Positions 36,042-47,822 of a stretch of DNA of 64,000 bases are shown here, one piece after another; positions within the stretch are counted from its first letter, which is position 1; every line of letters starts with the position of its first letter. The DNA lies in contig CM049308.1 in NCBI GenBank assembly GCA_026874595.1, forward strand, positions 97,747,124-97,811,123, given 5' to 3'. The translations under genes and the position numbers were made by a program. Below the pieces are notes generated by a model, which was not told where the DNA came from, did not search any database, and was given only the letters and a program-made list of their open reading frames with translations. This stretch comes from Sipunculus nudus. Its lineage: Eukaryota > Annelida > Sipuncula > Golfingiida > Sipunculidae.

Positions 36042-36597
36042 CTCTATAGATACTTTTTGAGACATTCTGTTTCCTCTACCATTCAGCAACAACTGCTTCC
36101 CAAAACATACCAGTTTTTTACTTTTCCATAATTATTTTGATTTATTAAATGTGTATATTTATACTTGCAAATCTCCACTTCCTTCCTCTGCAATTTACAA
36201 CATCTGGTCATTCCCAATGCAATATTTTAGACACACATTCTTGTACATATTTGAAATACTGATACTTCTATATTACTATTCCTCTCAACTACATAATTAA
36301 TACAAAAAAATTACATCTGTCAAAATGAAATCTTACAGACCTACATACAACAATGGTGATATAATAAATTCTGTCACATTTAGCTGAGCACCGTGACCCA
36401 TGGGTCCCTTGTTAAGCATATTTTTCAGACTTAGAAATTAGTGCCCAGCAAACAAATTTAATATATTTTATGCTCATATTGAAAGCAGATGCATCATTTA
36501 CACATATGTATCTATCTCCATGGAAACTTTGAATAAAAAACATTTGATAAATTCTTCACTTTTGTCACAGACACATTTGCAAAAATATTAAAATGAC

Positions 36598-38268
36598 CAG
36601 GGTTGGGGTAATTGTAATGTGTAATTGTAATTACCTGTAATGAATTACATTTTTTTTCAAGAAATTGAATGTAATTTGTAATTGAACAAAATTCAGTTAC
36701 AATTATTTGTAATTGTAATGATTACAAGGGTAAAAATAGATGTAATTTCAATTACTTGTCAATTACTTTCCAATTACTTTTCAAATTCATGACAGAGCAC
36801 CATATCTTATACCTCATTCCTTTGCACTGTTTATCAAAACACTCTCTGGAAAGGATTGTAGGCTATGATTATTGAACAAAAAGTACCCATGCATGTAATA
36901 AACATGGTAATTTATTAGTATGTCTTATAAGTTGTAGTGGCCCTTTTATTTTGCAAATGCCTCCACTGCAATGTAGATAAAGTAACAAGCTTCCATAATG
37001 TACACCTGTCCAGAGCTTCACTACAACTAGTGTGGGCTTTCACTGAAATATAGGCTCAAACATACACATACTGACCTGGTTACATCATTGTTTATCTGCT
37101 AATTAGCTGACACTGAGAGAGTCACATGAACAAAGAGGCTAATGATCTGGGAAGGCTGATTTCAGAATTACCTCAAGTCAATGGCCCATGAGGTAAATAG
37201 AGATAGGTATCAAGAGAGCAGGGCTGTCTCAGTTGGCTGGCTCTAACATTTGAACAGTCTCCACTGTTACCTGTGCCCAGAGGCTTTGGGCATTGTATAC
37301 TAGTTTTACTATCTGTCATACATAATGAAGAGGCTAACCATGGTGAATGCACTGGATTTTCATTACCTTTTCCTATACATAATTTCATTACATCAAATTG
37401 TAATATATTATATATTCAGAATGAATATAAATCTGAATATATTTTTATGAATTATTCACATGAAATGTTTGCATTAATGAGTTTAGTGAAATCACATTTT
37501 TTTAAATTCCAGTATTTATGACATAACTTTAATCAGCATTGATAGTAAAGAAATAAGGATTTATGAGTTGATTAATGTGTAGGATTAATGTAAAGGATTA
37601 AGATAGTTGCTAAAAAGGTCTTTCCATCATCAAAGGTTTGAACCAACAATTATTTACACATGCTCTAATTGGCACATGCCAGTGTTATTAAGAAGCAAGA
37701 CATTTTGTCCAATAAAGTATAATAAGTGATAAAATAATATTAGATGAAATATTTTAGATTAAATGACCTCAAGATAATATGTTTAAAATATAGTTTATCC
37801 ATATGTGCTTTCAGATATTTCTATTTTGAGTCAAAACACTAATTCAGCAAATGTTTCAATGCCTGATACTAAAAAGAATGCATGCAATGATCATGTCTGA
37901 TGACTGCCAGTTTTGCCTTCCAAAAATGAAAAGTGTAAATTATGCAATTATGTATTAACATTAGTATAGCTTTTGTACACTTTAATATATGAAACCAAAC
38001 TGGATATGTTTTGTTTTCAGTTTTTCCTTTTATAAATTTAATCAGTTGGCCTTTCTACCATGAATGATACTTTACATGAACCATGCCTCTGTATTTTATA
38101 TTTTTTATAGAAAGTAATTGAAAGTAATTAATTACTTTTCAAAAGTAAATGTAATTTAATCATTACTTTGTAAAATTAAAGTAATTTGTAATTGTAATTG
38201 TAATTTGGATTTTTTGAAGTAATTGTAATTGTAATGATTACTTTTCAATGTAATTGACCCCAACCCTG
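36598..38268. mobile_element. hAT-type element with GTAATT hexamer arrays
   Basis: A perfect 8-bp target duplication AAAATGAC lies at 36590-36597 and 38269-38276. Ends are inverted: cagggttggggtaattgtaa on the left and 'taattgaccccaaccctg' on the right. Inside both ends are arrays of 'gtaattgtaatt'/'tgtaattac' words (36609-36780 and 38110-38255). The 1.3-kb middle is AT-rich and has no recognisable transposase. It shares the CAGGGTTGGGG end with the element at 8167-8706 and, like it, has subterminal hexamer arrays with a different hexamer. Confidence 0.9.
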
Positions 38269-38276
38269 AAAATGAC

Positions 38277-39278
38277 ATCTAAGTTGATAGAATTTCTCAG
38301 TATCAGAGATCAGCTGAACATCATGACTCCTTTGTCACTTGCTTTTGAAAGGCTTGAAGCAAAAGCCCTAATTAGCAACTGTACTACCAAGGCTTTTGTG
38401 ATCATTAACGGGTTGACCCAGTAGTTCATATTTTAAGCGAATCTTTGAGCTTATGCAGTGGCGCAGCGTCTACTGTCTGCTATCTCTATGTTAACCCATG
38501 CTATCTCAGAAACAGTCAGTGCTAGCAGCTCCAAATTGCATGTAAGAATCAGTCATATGTCAAACTTTTATTGGATTGAACTTTTTTTTGGGGTATCTGC
38601 ATTAACTTTTTATAGGGAAAAAGCTAAAAAACTTTTTAAAATCTTCTCCTCCGAAACCGTCCAGCCAAATTGTCCAATATTTCACAGAAATAATCACAGA
38701 AACAATCTCTCTCAAGTTTATTTAAATGGTTCCATTTTGATGATTTTTGGCCGAGTTACAGGAAGTTAAACTTTGTCATCTGTCCAAAAAAGCATACTTA
38801 ATTCTAATCTCAGAAAGGGCTGGAGCTATCATCACCAAATTTTATGCCAATGTTGGTCACATGAGCCATATCTGAAATTGAGGTATTGGTGGCACCACCT
38901 GCATCAGCCTTTTTCGTACGGGGGTCATCGTTGCCTTATCCTTCCGAGGGCTACAAAAAACTTCTTCTCTGAAACCATGTGGCCAAATTGTTTAATATCA
39001 CACAGAAATGGTCCTTAGGTAATGCTTTCTGAAGTTCCTCCGATGGTCTCTGTTCAGTGACTTTTGGCCAAGTCATGGGAAGCTGAATTTAGTCATATGC
39101 CCATTTTAGCTCAGTGGCTATAAAGAACTTCTCAAAAACTATATTAATGATCCTCAGATGTTGATAATTCAAGTTTGTTGAAATGGTTTTGGTTCAGTGA
39201 TTTTTGGCCGAGCTATGGGATTATTGGAAAGATGAACTTAGCCTGGCGATTGCTGTATTTTCCTATATTAGTTATAAG
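38277..39278. repeat. Diverged 'ggtggcacc' dispersed repeat region
   Basis: Contains repeated phrases such as 'cttctc-gaaac', 'ccaaattgt-taatat', 'cacagaaat' and 'tttttggccgag' at intervals of about 300 bp, with a 'ggtggcaccacct' block at 38888-38900. Diverged units of the family at 39700-42060. Open frames here (38458, 38773) are interrupted repeat sequence. Confidence 0.5.
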
Positions 39279-40486
39279 GAAGCGGCTAAACAGCTGTCAG
39301 GGTGACGGCAGTTCAGTCCACAGGCTAAACAGCCAGCAGGGAAAATACACCTTGCCAGCAGTCTAGCCCATATAACAACCTAAACTGCCAGCACATGAAT
39401 GCATGCTCTATTTTAGAGTTTAAGTGTGATACTTAATACTTTCCATTATTATTTTGACAATGAGCTGACAATATAGTGCTGACTTACAAAAGCAAAGTTT
39501 TGTGGATGCTGTTTTTGACGAGTTCCGCCGCCACGGCGTTCATTTCCGGAGAACTCCTCTGAGACTACTGGACATATTTTCCGAAACTTACACCAGTTAT
39601 CAGGTCACATGTGAACTGGTGCCTAACTAATTGGCCTTGACCTCTGACCTTTCCTCTCTGCCCAGTGTCTGTTTGTGCGTCTGTTTCCACACATAAACCC
39701 ACATATCTCGAGAACCGTTTGACCGATCAAGAAAAAAAAATTGTACAGTTGTAGCCCTTGAATAGCTTTATAACATACACAAAAAATGGTGGCTCCACCT
39801 GCAACCATGTTTGCACAGTGTCGATCTGTTCATCTGGGTTTAAAATCACTCATATCTCTGCAGTGGTTTGACTAATTCACCTGAAATTTGGCATGCGTAT
39901 ACATCCTAAATAGCTTTCTAGATTTTATGACAGGTGGCGCCACCTACATTCACGTTCATGCTGCAGACATCCAAGCCCATATCTCGGGAACCATTTGACC
40001 AATCAGGAAAAATGATTTTCACAAATGTAGCCTATGAATAGCTTTATAACATACACAAAAATGGTGGCACCACCTGCAGCCATTTTTGCACAGCATCCAT
40101 CTGTTTGTCTGCCTTGGGTTAAAATCACTCATATATCTGCAGTGGTTTGACCAAATTACCTGAAATTCAGCATGCGTATACATCCTGCATAGCTTTCTTG
40201 ATTTTATGACAGGTGGCGCCACCTACATTCACGTTCACACTGCAGACATCCAAGCCCATATCTCGGGAACCATTTGACCAATCAGGAAAAATGATTTACA
40301 CAAATGTAGCCTATGAATAGCTTTATAACATACACAAAATTGGTGGCGCCACCTGCAGCCATTTTTGCACAGCGTTCATTTGCCAGCAGTTTAGCCTTTG
40401 GACTAGACTGCAGGCAAGGTAAATTTCTCTGCCGGCTATTTAGCCTGTGGACTAAACTGCTGTTTAGCCACTTCATAAACCTGCAA
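39279..40486. mobile_element. 1.2-kb element with ~100-bp inverted ends
   Basis: The left end (39279-39366: 'agcggctaaacagc', 'cagtccacaggctaaacagc', 'ccttgccagcagtctag') is found inverted at 40379-40486. Between them three units of about 280 bp each carry 'gctttataacatacacaaaa' and a 'ggtggc-ccacctgca' block (39786, 40063, 40345). 39510-39655 matches 5350-5525 in the opposite orientation. No coding capacity; superfamily unknown. Confidence 0.65.
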
Positions 40487-40708
40487 AACATTTTTCGACT
40501 GAAGCCAATTTGTTTAATATTTTACAAGAATAATCCCCAGAATATTCTTCTAATAATTGACTTAAATGATTCCACATGAATTATTTTTGGCTGAATTATG
40601 GAGATTGAATCGAAACATTTTACTATATATGTTAGCTGTGTGAAGTAGTTACATCTAGCATGGCACCAGTTTATCAACATATATTACACCATGCCACCAG
40701 ACATTTAG

Positions 40709-41012
40709 GTAAAAGGTAGTCTGCTGGGCTTTTACACCTGAGCCTAATTGCTCATCAGACCGGAGCTTATCCCGGTTTCGGTAGCGTGAAGCTACTTAGG
40801 AGTTAAATTCCTCCTGGATGGGACGCTAGTCCATCGCAGGTTACCTTCCCAGTATTTACTGGTACCCTTTTCTACTGCTGGGTGGACAGAGGCACACTTG
40901 CGGTTGGGACCTTGCCTAAGGGTCTTGGCACGGTGGGGGTCTGACCGGGATTCGAACTCACGACCTCTCGATCATGAGCCAGGCACTTTAACCATTTCTC
41001 CACCGCCCCCCA
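40709..41012 (-). mobile_element. tRNA-derived SINE
   Basis: Flanked by a 14-bp direct repeat CACCAGACATTTAG (40695-40708 and 41013-41026). On the minus strand it begins ggggggcggtggagaaatgg and contains a box A-like 'tggttaaagtg' and a near-perfect box B 'agttcgaatcc' (about 40945-40957), so the head is a degenerate tRNA with an internal Pol III promoter. The rest has no A-rich tail at the left end but 'taccttt'. Long target duplications show it was made by LINE-type retrotransposition. A separate functional tRNA gene is excluded because the cloverleaf is incomplete. Confidence 0.88.
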
Positions 41013-41026
41013 CACCAGACATTTAG

Positions 41027-42324
41027 ATTTCAGATTTTCTCTGGTTAATATTGACAAGAATGTTTTAAAATTATGATTTAAACTAGCCATCATACCAGGT
41101 AGATGTTAACAACAAGTAATCAGCCCTCTGTGGCTATATAAACATGGCTGGTCATGGATTTTAAATATATTTAGGATTGATACTCAAATTAATTCAGGAT
41201 TTTGCCATCAGTGAGATGTATCTGTATTATAATTTTGCATTCATTATGCATCTATAATAATTTTTCGTATATTCATAATTTCTTTTGATAAGAAGTCAGC
41301 TGAAAAGCATTTTGTTTTGGAAAATTTATTTCAGAGTTATTTCAAGAAGAGACCACTTTAGTGTACTTAGGGATCATCTCAGGAATGGTTATAAGTCATC
41401 CATCTTGGAAAATTTTCTTATAAACCAGACAGGTGGCGCCACTTACCTTTCCATTTTTTTAGAATAAATTAATGCCCTTTTCTAAGGGATGATTTGCAGT
41501 ATTGGCCTGAAATTATGCATATCCATAAATCTGGAATCCTTCATCTTGTACTCAATTCTGGTGGTGCCATCTAAAATTGTTTTCCTGTAGCGTTTATTCA
41601 TACATGTGCTTTAGGTGAAAACTGCTTATATCTCAGGAGTTGTTCAAGGTAATTGTCTGAAATTTGGCATGTTCATTCTTCTTGGAAATTTTTCTCCTCA
41701 ACCAGACAGATGGCGCAACTTACATTTCCAGTTTTTTTTTTTAAATAAATTATGCCCTTTTTTCAGAAATGATTTGCAGTATTGGCCTCAGGTGGTGCAA
41801 CCTACAATCATGTTACGTGGCAGACATCCAACTCACTCTATTTCCCCTTACCACTCAATCCATGCCTCACTTCACCTGTACCACACTGATTTCGGTGGAT
41901 AAATGTAGTAGCTTCTGACTACCTGTATCTACTTTTTTCATGCATCTGTGCACATAGCTGAAGAGTGGTTTGAAGTATCTGCCTGAAGTTGTTCATGTCC
42001 ATACATCTTAAATAGCATTCTCATACACAAGACTGGTGGTACCACTTACATTCTCTTTTATGGTGTGTGCACCCATGCCAGTATTTCAGCAGTGACATTT
42101 GTATAATTGGTGCATGCACTCGGGTTCAAAATGTTCAGTTCTTGCATTGTAAAGTAACAGTCCAGCATGGAAGCATTATATTTGATGTATATCCCATTGT
42201 AAAGGTTCGCATTAGGCCTGTAGGCCATGTTAAAATAAAATCTTGATTATTATTCATGCATGATTATATTATATTATATGGTATCAAAAGGTATTTTTTA
42301 TCATTGTGACCCTTAACTGAATAG
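41027..42324. other. PPP5 intron with diverged 'ggtggcgccac' repeats
   Basis: Two related units of about 300 bp (41390-41470 and 41690-41770 share 'aaccagaca-gtggcgc-acttac-tttcc' and 'aaattaatgccctttt') and further weak ones to 42060. The last 20 bases lead to the acceptor 'aactgaatag' of the fourth PP5 exon. No gene otherwise. Confidence 0.5.
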
Positions 42325-42430
42325 CTATTTAATGGCGACTTTGTGGATCGAGGCTCATTTTCTGTGGAGTGCATATTCACATTGTTTGGTTACAAACTGT
42401 TACATCCTGACCACTTCTTCATGTCAAGAG
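42325..42430 (+). CDS. PPP5C: PP5 exon with the GDFVDRG motif
   Basis: A 106-bp exon between 'aactgaatag' and the strong donor 'gtaagt'. It encodes [20 protein letters not shown] and [16 protein letters not shown], starting in phase 0 and ending after the first base of a codon. GDFVDRG is the second PPP signature; its first Asp matches metal ligand D271 of human PP5, and the following D and R are catalytic. [12 protein letters not shown] corresponds to the LLYPDHFHLLRG that precedes GNHE, whose Asn is another metal ligand; that motif must lie in the next exon, which I did not find before 64000. The exon is too short for ordinary open-frame searches. A 37-bp array starts about 70 bp after the donor. 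Confidence 0.97.
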
Positions 42431-42497
42431 GTAAGTCAAATTGATGCTTGGTGTTTAAATAACTATATACTAACAGTTAAATGACATAGTTTTATTT

Positions 42498-43405
42498 AAC
42501 CATACTGACAGTTAAAGTTACAGGGTACTTCCATGACCATCCTGACAGTTAAAGTTACAAGTAGCTTACATAACCACACTGACAGTTAACGTTACAAGTA
42601 GCTTACATAACCATACAGACAGTTAACGTTACAAGTAGCTTACATAACCATACAGACAGTTAACGTTACAAGTAGCTTACATAACCATACAGACAGTTAA
42701 CGTTACAAGTAGCTTACATAACCATACAGACAGTTAACGTTACAAGTAGCTTACATAACCATACAGACAGTTAACGTTACAAGTAGCTTACATAACCATA
42801 CAGACAGTTAACGTTACAAGTAGCTTACATAACCATACAGACAGTTAATGTTACATGTAGCTTACATAACCATACTGACAGTTAATGTTACAAGTAGCTT
42901 ACATTACCATACAGACAGTTAACGTTACAAGTAGCTTACATAACCATACAGACAGTTAACGTTACAAGTAGCTTACATAACCATACTGACAGTTAACGTT
43001 ACAAGTAGCTTACATAACCATACTGACAGTTAACATTACAGGTAGCTTACATAACCATACTGACAGTTAACGTTACAAGTAGCTTACATAACCATACAGA
43101 CAGTTTACGTTACAAGTAGCTTACATAACCATACTGACAGTTAACGTTACAAAAAGCTTACATAACCATACTGACAGTTTATGTTACAAGTAGCTTACTT
43201 AACCAAAGTGACAGTTTACATTACAAGTAGTATACATAACCATACAGACAGTTAACGTTACAACTAGCTTACATAATCATACTGACAGTTAACATTACGG
43301 GTAGCTTACTAAGATACTGACAGTTAGCGTTACAAGTAGCTAACATAACCATACAGACAGTTAACGTTACAAGTAGCTTACATAACCATACTGACAGTTA
43401 ATGTC
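42498..43405. repeat. 37-bp tandem array
   Basis: About 24 copies of a 37-bp unit: 'aaccatacagacagttaacg', 'ttacaagtagcttacat'. The central copies (42590-42840) are identical; those at both edges are diverged, as expected when arrays grow from the middle. It lies in the intron just downstream of the PP5 exon at 42325. Confidence 0.96.
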
Positions 43406-44360
43406 ACACAAAATCCTGATGGCGCCACCTACAATTATTTTTATGTAGTGTACAGCTGTGCCAGAGTTAATTAGTATAAGTGTCAGTCTTCCTAGCTAAC
43501 TCATTCCTCAAGGTGCCAGTGAAGGTGAATTGATTAACTAACTGTCTGGCATTAATTAGATTCTGTATTGACCATTTGGCTTTGACAGGTAAAGAACTGA
43601 TTTGTTTAAATCTACATGGTGATAATATGCTACAGCCCTGGCCACCCCAAGCTGTTACTTGGCAGCTAGCTCCCTTTGCCTGTAGGTTTCCCCTCTGCCT
43701 CCCCCCCTCCCCACACCCACCCCTGGCCAAACTCCATGGACAGGATGTATAGCAAGATGAATGTTATTATTTTCTATGTTTAATTCATTTTTTTCTAGAA
43801 TTTGCTACATATTGGAGTTGGTTTTTAATACAAGTGGTTACAATGATTGAAGTGCACATTTAATTAGGTGTTTATTTGAGTGTACACCTGAAATTAAATC
43901 AGGATATTTATTTTGTTACAGTTATTAGCTTAAAAATTTCAGCCATAAATTTTGCCCCACTTGAACAATTGCACATTGTTGCTTGTAAGCACTGTTGATT
44001 TAATTTCATAGCATGCACCTATATGGATGTAAGCTTTTAAGGTCTTAAATTTGAAAGCAATTGATAAAAAATTGTAGCTTTTATCTAAGTTTTTAGAAAA
44101 CCATGTAAAAAAAATAACTGCCGTGTACATCAGGCGGTGTCATTCCTAATGGACGGGTCTCAGGTAGATGGGTCAAATTTTTTCATTCCCATCTATACAC
44201 GTCCCACTTGGGCTGGTCCCAGTCCACCGCTTTATCAAAAACAAATGGATTAAATGTAGAATGAAGGCTAATAAATAGATTATATTTTATATATAGTATC
44301 TCTTCTCTCTCTCTTATTTCCTTTTCCTAATCAGTTAAAATGTAAAAATAAAACAGAGAG

Positions 44361-44405
<45 letters not shown>

Positions 44406-45176
44406 AGATCAACTGTATCCAAAATAAAGACAACAATACATGCACACATAAACATTCTCCACTTATCCATGCAAAATTTCTAACAGCTAGTTAGCAACTG
44501 GTTGAGATTTTCACATGCAGATGCGAAACCGCTAAGTAATGAATATTCATTAATCTTCCTTAACAACTTGAGATACATGACATAATGAGGATATAAAGGA
44601 GGATGAACTTGTAAAATAATTGCTAAGTTATTGCAAAGTTGCTAAGTAATTGCAAAGTTTCAAAGCTGTTGCTAAGCTTGACTGCAACTTAGCAGCTACT
44701 TTACTACTTCTCAACTTACAACTAACCTAGCAACTTGAGGACTTCTTAACCACATTTCAGCTTATAAACAACTTCACAATTTCCTCCTGACTTTGTAAAA
44801 TTCATCCATGCATAGTTTTGCCAGTTCTTTATGCCTTCTTAGCAGCAGCTTTCCTGTTTTGCAGTCTGACTTTACAGGTTTGCAGCCTCTTCACAGCTTT
44901 GCAGCCTCCTTACAGCTTTGCAGCATCTTTACGGCTTTGTAGCATCTTTATGGCTTTGCAGCCTCTTTGCAGCTTCTTACGACTTTGCAGCCTCTTTACG
45001 GCTTTGCAGCCTTTTAACAACTTAGGTTCATTATTGTAAACCAGTAAATTTTGCAGCCCTTGGGGTACCTATATATGTAGTTCAAACTTACTGGTGGTAG
45101 TAACATAAATAGTCTCTCCTGGTTCTCCCATCAAATGACTGTATGTTGTAATTAATCCAATGAGTCCTCTGAACAT
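43406..45176. other. Unassigned intron with family A fragment and microsatellites
   Basis: 43740-44110 resembles the right part of family A ('agatgaatgttattattttc', 'caatgattgaagtgcacatt', 'ttgtagcttttat'). A pyrimidine C-run lies at 43695-43720, an (AG)n microsatellite at 44355-44401, 'gctaagt-attgcaaagtt' repeats at 44615-44665, and 'gctttgcagcctctttac' repeats at 44870-45015. No gene recognised. Confidence 0.55.
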
Positions 45177-46027
45177 TGTTACAGGTGCCCTTTTATTGTG
45201 TGCAGTGGTCTTACAGATGAATGTTTTATTGTGCACATGGATGTTCCATGTGTTGTTGGCGTTTGGTTTGTGTGCCACGCATAGCTTGTGTTGTGGCGGC
45301 CTCGCCTGGCCGGATGTTGCAGGCTCGGTTTAATCCGCATTGGTTGAACCCTAGATACACAGCGTTCTTTGTTCTGGTATGTTCTTTGAACGTGTGTACT
45401 GTGTTAGATTCTTTAGAATGTTTGAGCAATGGAAGGTTCTCGGCTGGAGGTGAAAAGTTATAAATAGGGGGCTGTGTTTTAGAGAGGAGAAAGAGGTAAG
45501 AGAAGATTCCAGCTGACACATGCAGAAGCGTGTATGTCAGTTTGTGGGACCTATTCCAATAAATGCGGCAATTATAGATTTTCTTCAGATTTTCTTCTGG
45601 ATTTTGTGACAAATCGTATTTGGTCTTCAGTTTACTTTCTGGATTGTTACAAGAGCTTTACATTGGACTGTTATTCTCCTTAAATTTCTGTGAACTTTTC
45701 ATCCGGCATATACATTTTAAAGGACTTATCACTGTGACAGTGGTTGATTCCAGGTACCGTGCACATTGTTTATTTTACCCTGTGATTATATTGATTTGCT
45801 GTTATTGTTGTATTGTGTAATTGTATTGATTTAGTGTATTGTAATGTTAGGGTTGTTTTAAGAATAAATTATAGTTATTTGACAACAAAAAAACACGGAC
45901 TTCTTTATTCGTTCCCCTAGACATTTCACGCTGCCTAGTGTTACAGAATCTGTTTTTTTTTTTATCTCCTTGACAAAATTTGTGTTCATCAGGCATATGT
46001 GATTTGTAGATATTGGGTTCCGTAACA
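45177..46027 (+). repeat. 5' LTR
   Basis: Begins TGTTAC and ends GTAACA, a perfect 6-bp inverted terminal repeat, length 851 bp. Its first 184 bp match the 3' LTR remnant ('ttgtttgtgtgccac'-like, 'cctcgcctggccggatgtt', 'ggttgaaccctagatacac'), with visible divergence. A possible TATA-like 'tataaatag' is at 45459-45467. The right border was set by the inverted terminus and the primer site 6 bp further on. Confidence 0.82.
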
Positions 46028-46033
46028 TAAAAT

Positions 46034-46051
46034 TGGGGGCTCTGCCGGGAT
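46034..46051 (+). promoter_or_regulatory. Primer-binding site, tRNA-Pro-like
   Basis: TGGGGGCTCTGCCGGGAT differs from the tRNA-Pro primer site known in many retroviruses (TGGGGGCTCGTCCGGGAT) only at two adjacent bases. It begins 6 bp after the LTR end. A different tRNA with the same 3' end is possible. Confidence 0.75.
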
Positions 46052-46195
46052 GCTTAATAGTTTTGAAAATTTATTAGGCCTTGACCTGGACACATTGTTT
46101 TATCATACATTGTTTACAAGATTACATATTGTTTACAGTACATTGTTTACAGGATTTATCTCAGTGGTTTTTTGTTATTGTTTTAACATCTAAAC

Positions 46196-47302
46196 ATGGC
46201 AGATTTCAAACCTGAGACATTTGTTGCCGATCCCCACCCTTATCAACTTGAACAGTTGAAAAAAGGAACAGTTGTTGCGTTTGGGACAAAACTTAGGGCT
46301 AAGTGTGAAAAAAGCTTTGAGAAAGCCTGATATCATTGCTACAATCATGCAAGATCTAATTAGCAAAGGTTTAATTGAAGAGAGGGAAGTGGAAACATCA
46401 AGTAATGACAGCCTTGCTATGCAGTTGGAATTAAAAAGGTTAGAAATGCAACATGAGCTAGCATTAAAAGAGAAAGAAAAAGAAATTGAGTTTAAAACGA
46501 CTGGAATTAGAAAGACTTAAACTAGAAACTAGAACTTACTCTACGTGCTGTCCCAACTCACAGTTATGATGTTACTAAACACATAAGACTTGTCCCACCT
46601 TTCCAAGAAAAAGAGGTTGATAAATATTTCTTACACTTTGAGAAATTAGCTGAAAATTTAAAATGGCCTAAGGAAAATTGGACTAAAATTTGACAAAGTG
46701 TATTGACTGACAAGGCCAGAGAAATTTATACAGAAGTAGAAGCTGCTGCTGACTATGACCTGGTAAAACGGTTAATCCTAAAAGGTTATGAGTTAGTTCC
46801 AGAGGCTTACCACCAGAAATTCAGAAATTGGGAAAAGTGCAAAGAACAGACCTATGTCGAATTTGGTAGGACAAAAGAGCAGTTGTTTGATCGCTGGTGT
46901 AGTTCTAAAAATGTAACGAAAGCTTATGACAATTTGCGCCAGTTAATTTTGCTTGAAGAATTAAAGCGCAGCATTAATACAGATGTTAAAACTTTTCTTG
47001 ATGAGAAAAGACCTGAAACACTTGACATTGCTGCTCAATTAGCTGATGAATATTCATTAACACAGAAAATGTCCTTTACTAGCAAATCAAACCAGTCATT
47101 CACAAACAAGAATGTAAATCAGTATGGTCAAAAGAAGTTTAAAGCGCAGTCACCCAGTACTAGTAGTCCTGATACTTCAGCAAAGTCAATTGATACACCT
47201 CAGTCCACATCCACTGTGTCTAAGTCCAACCAAGGCCAGTAATTTTCAAAGAAAATCTGTAATTACTGCAAAAAGGAAGGTCATCTAATATCTGACTGCT
47301 GG
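46196..47302 (+). pseudogene. gag relic with SCAN-like capsid and zinc knuckle
   Basis: An ATG at 46196 opens MADFKPETFVADPHPYQLEQ; the frame shifts near 46270, again near 46497 and near 46560, and has a TGA at 46691. The longest open part (46703-47242, 180 codons) contains VPEAYHQKFRNWEK, TYVEFGRTKEQLFDRWC, QLILLEELKRSINTDVKTFL and DEKRPETLDIAAQLADEY. That is the layout of a SCAN domain, known to derive from Gmr1-type gag capsids. After a TAA at 47240 the same frame continues into a CX2CX4HX4C zinc knuckle (Cys 47258 and 47267, His 47282, Cys 47297). The role would be particle assembly and RNA packaging; it cannot be made intact from this copy. Confidence 0.85.
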
Positions 47303-47822
47303 AAACTTGCGAATAAACCAAATAGCAAACCTTCTGGTTTTGTTTCAAAATTTATGCATACGATAGTACAAGAGCCAGGCTCTTTTCATGTAAATAAGGG
47401 GTACAACTCCTTTTTTGACTCTAATAAAGAGTTTGATGCTACGGAGGCCCACGTGCCATCTAAATCCAAAGAAGAATCCATAGCTTGAGGGGTAAAAACC
47501 TCAGTTGATTCTTGCGAGGAATTTAATAAGGCTAGGTCCTTTCAAGACTCATGCGAGCAGTATCCTTTAAATGAGGCTAAATCCTTTTATGACTCTTACG
47601 AGAGTATTTCAAATGAGGCTAGGTCCTCTCATGACAAACAGAAGTTTGTTTCTGCTGAGGAAAATTCCTCTGTTGACTCCCATGAGGAGTTTGATGATAA
47701 AAAGGATGCAGATTCTTTAAATGACTCTGAAAAAGAGTTTATGACTGACACTGTCGAAGTAAGTTCTTTGTTTGATGAAGCTGAGGTAGTAGATTCCTCT
47801 TCTGATTCTGAAATGGAGTTAT

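Larger units (their letters stand above)
29419..36413 (+). mobile_element. Family A copy A5 carrying an endonuclease relic
   Basis: Left end 'tttttagctcaactgactat' with a (GTCC/GTCCGCC) microsatellite at 29465-29515; right end 'tagctgagcaccgtgaccca' then 'tgggtcccttgtt'. Between them lie the usual family A body (to about 30140), a C-run (30281-30294), an EEP-domain relic (30718-31245) and, inserted at 31272-36041, a foldback transposon. Without that insertion the copy is about 2.2 kb. Autonomous Helentrons are known to encode an endonuclease of this fold, so the relic suggests that family A descends from coding elements. Confidence 0.6.

Noticed and set aside
40930-41010. tRNA gene on the minus strand
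   Set aside because: Only boxes A and B are recognisable, the cloverleaf is not complete, and 14-bp target duplications show a SINE.
46272-46520. Separate 82-residue coiled-coil protein
   Set aside because: It is the frameshifted continuation of the gag relic that starts at 46196.
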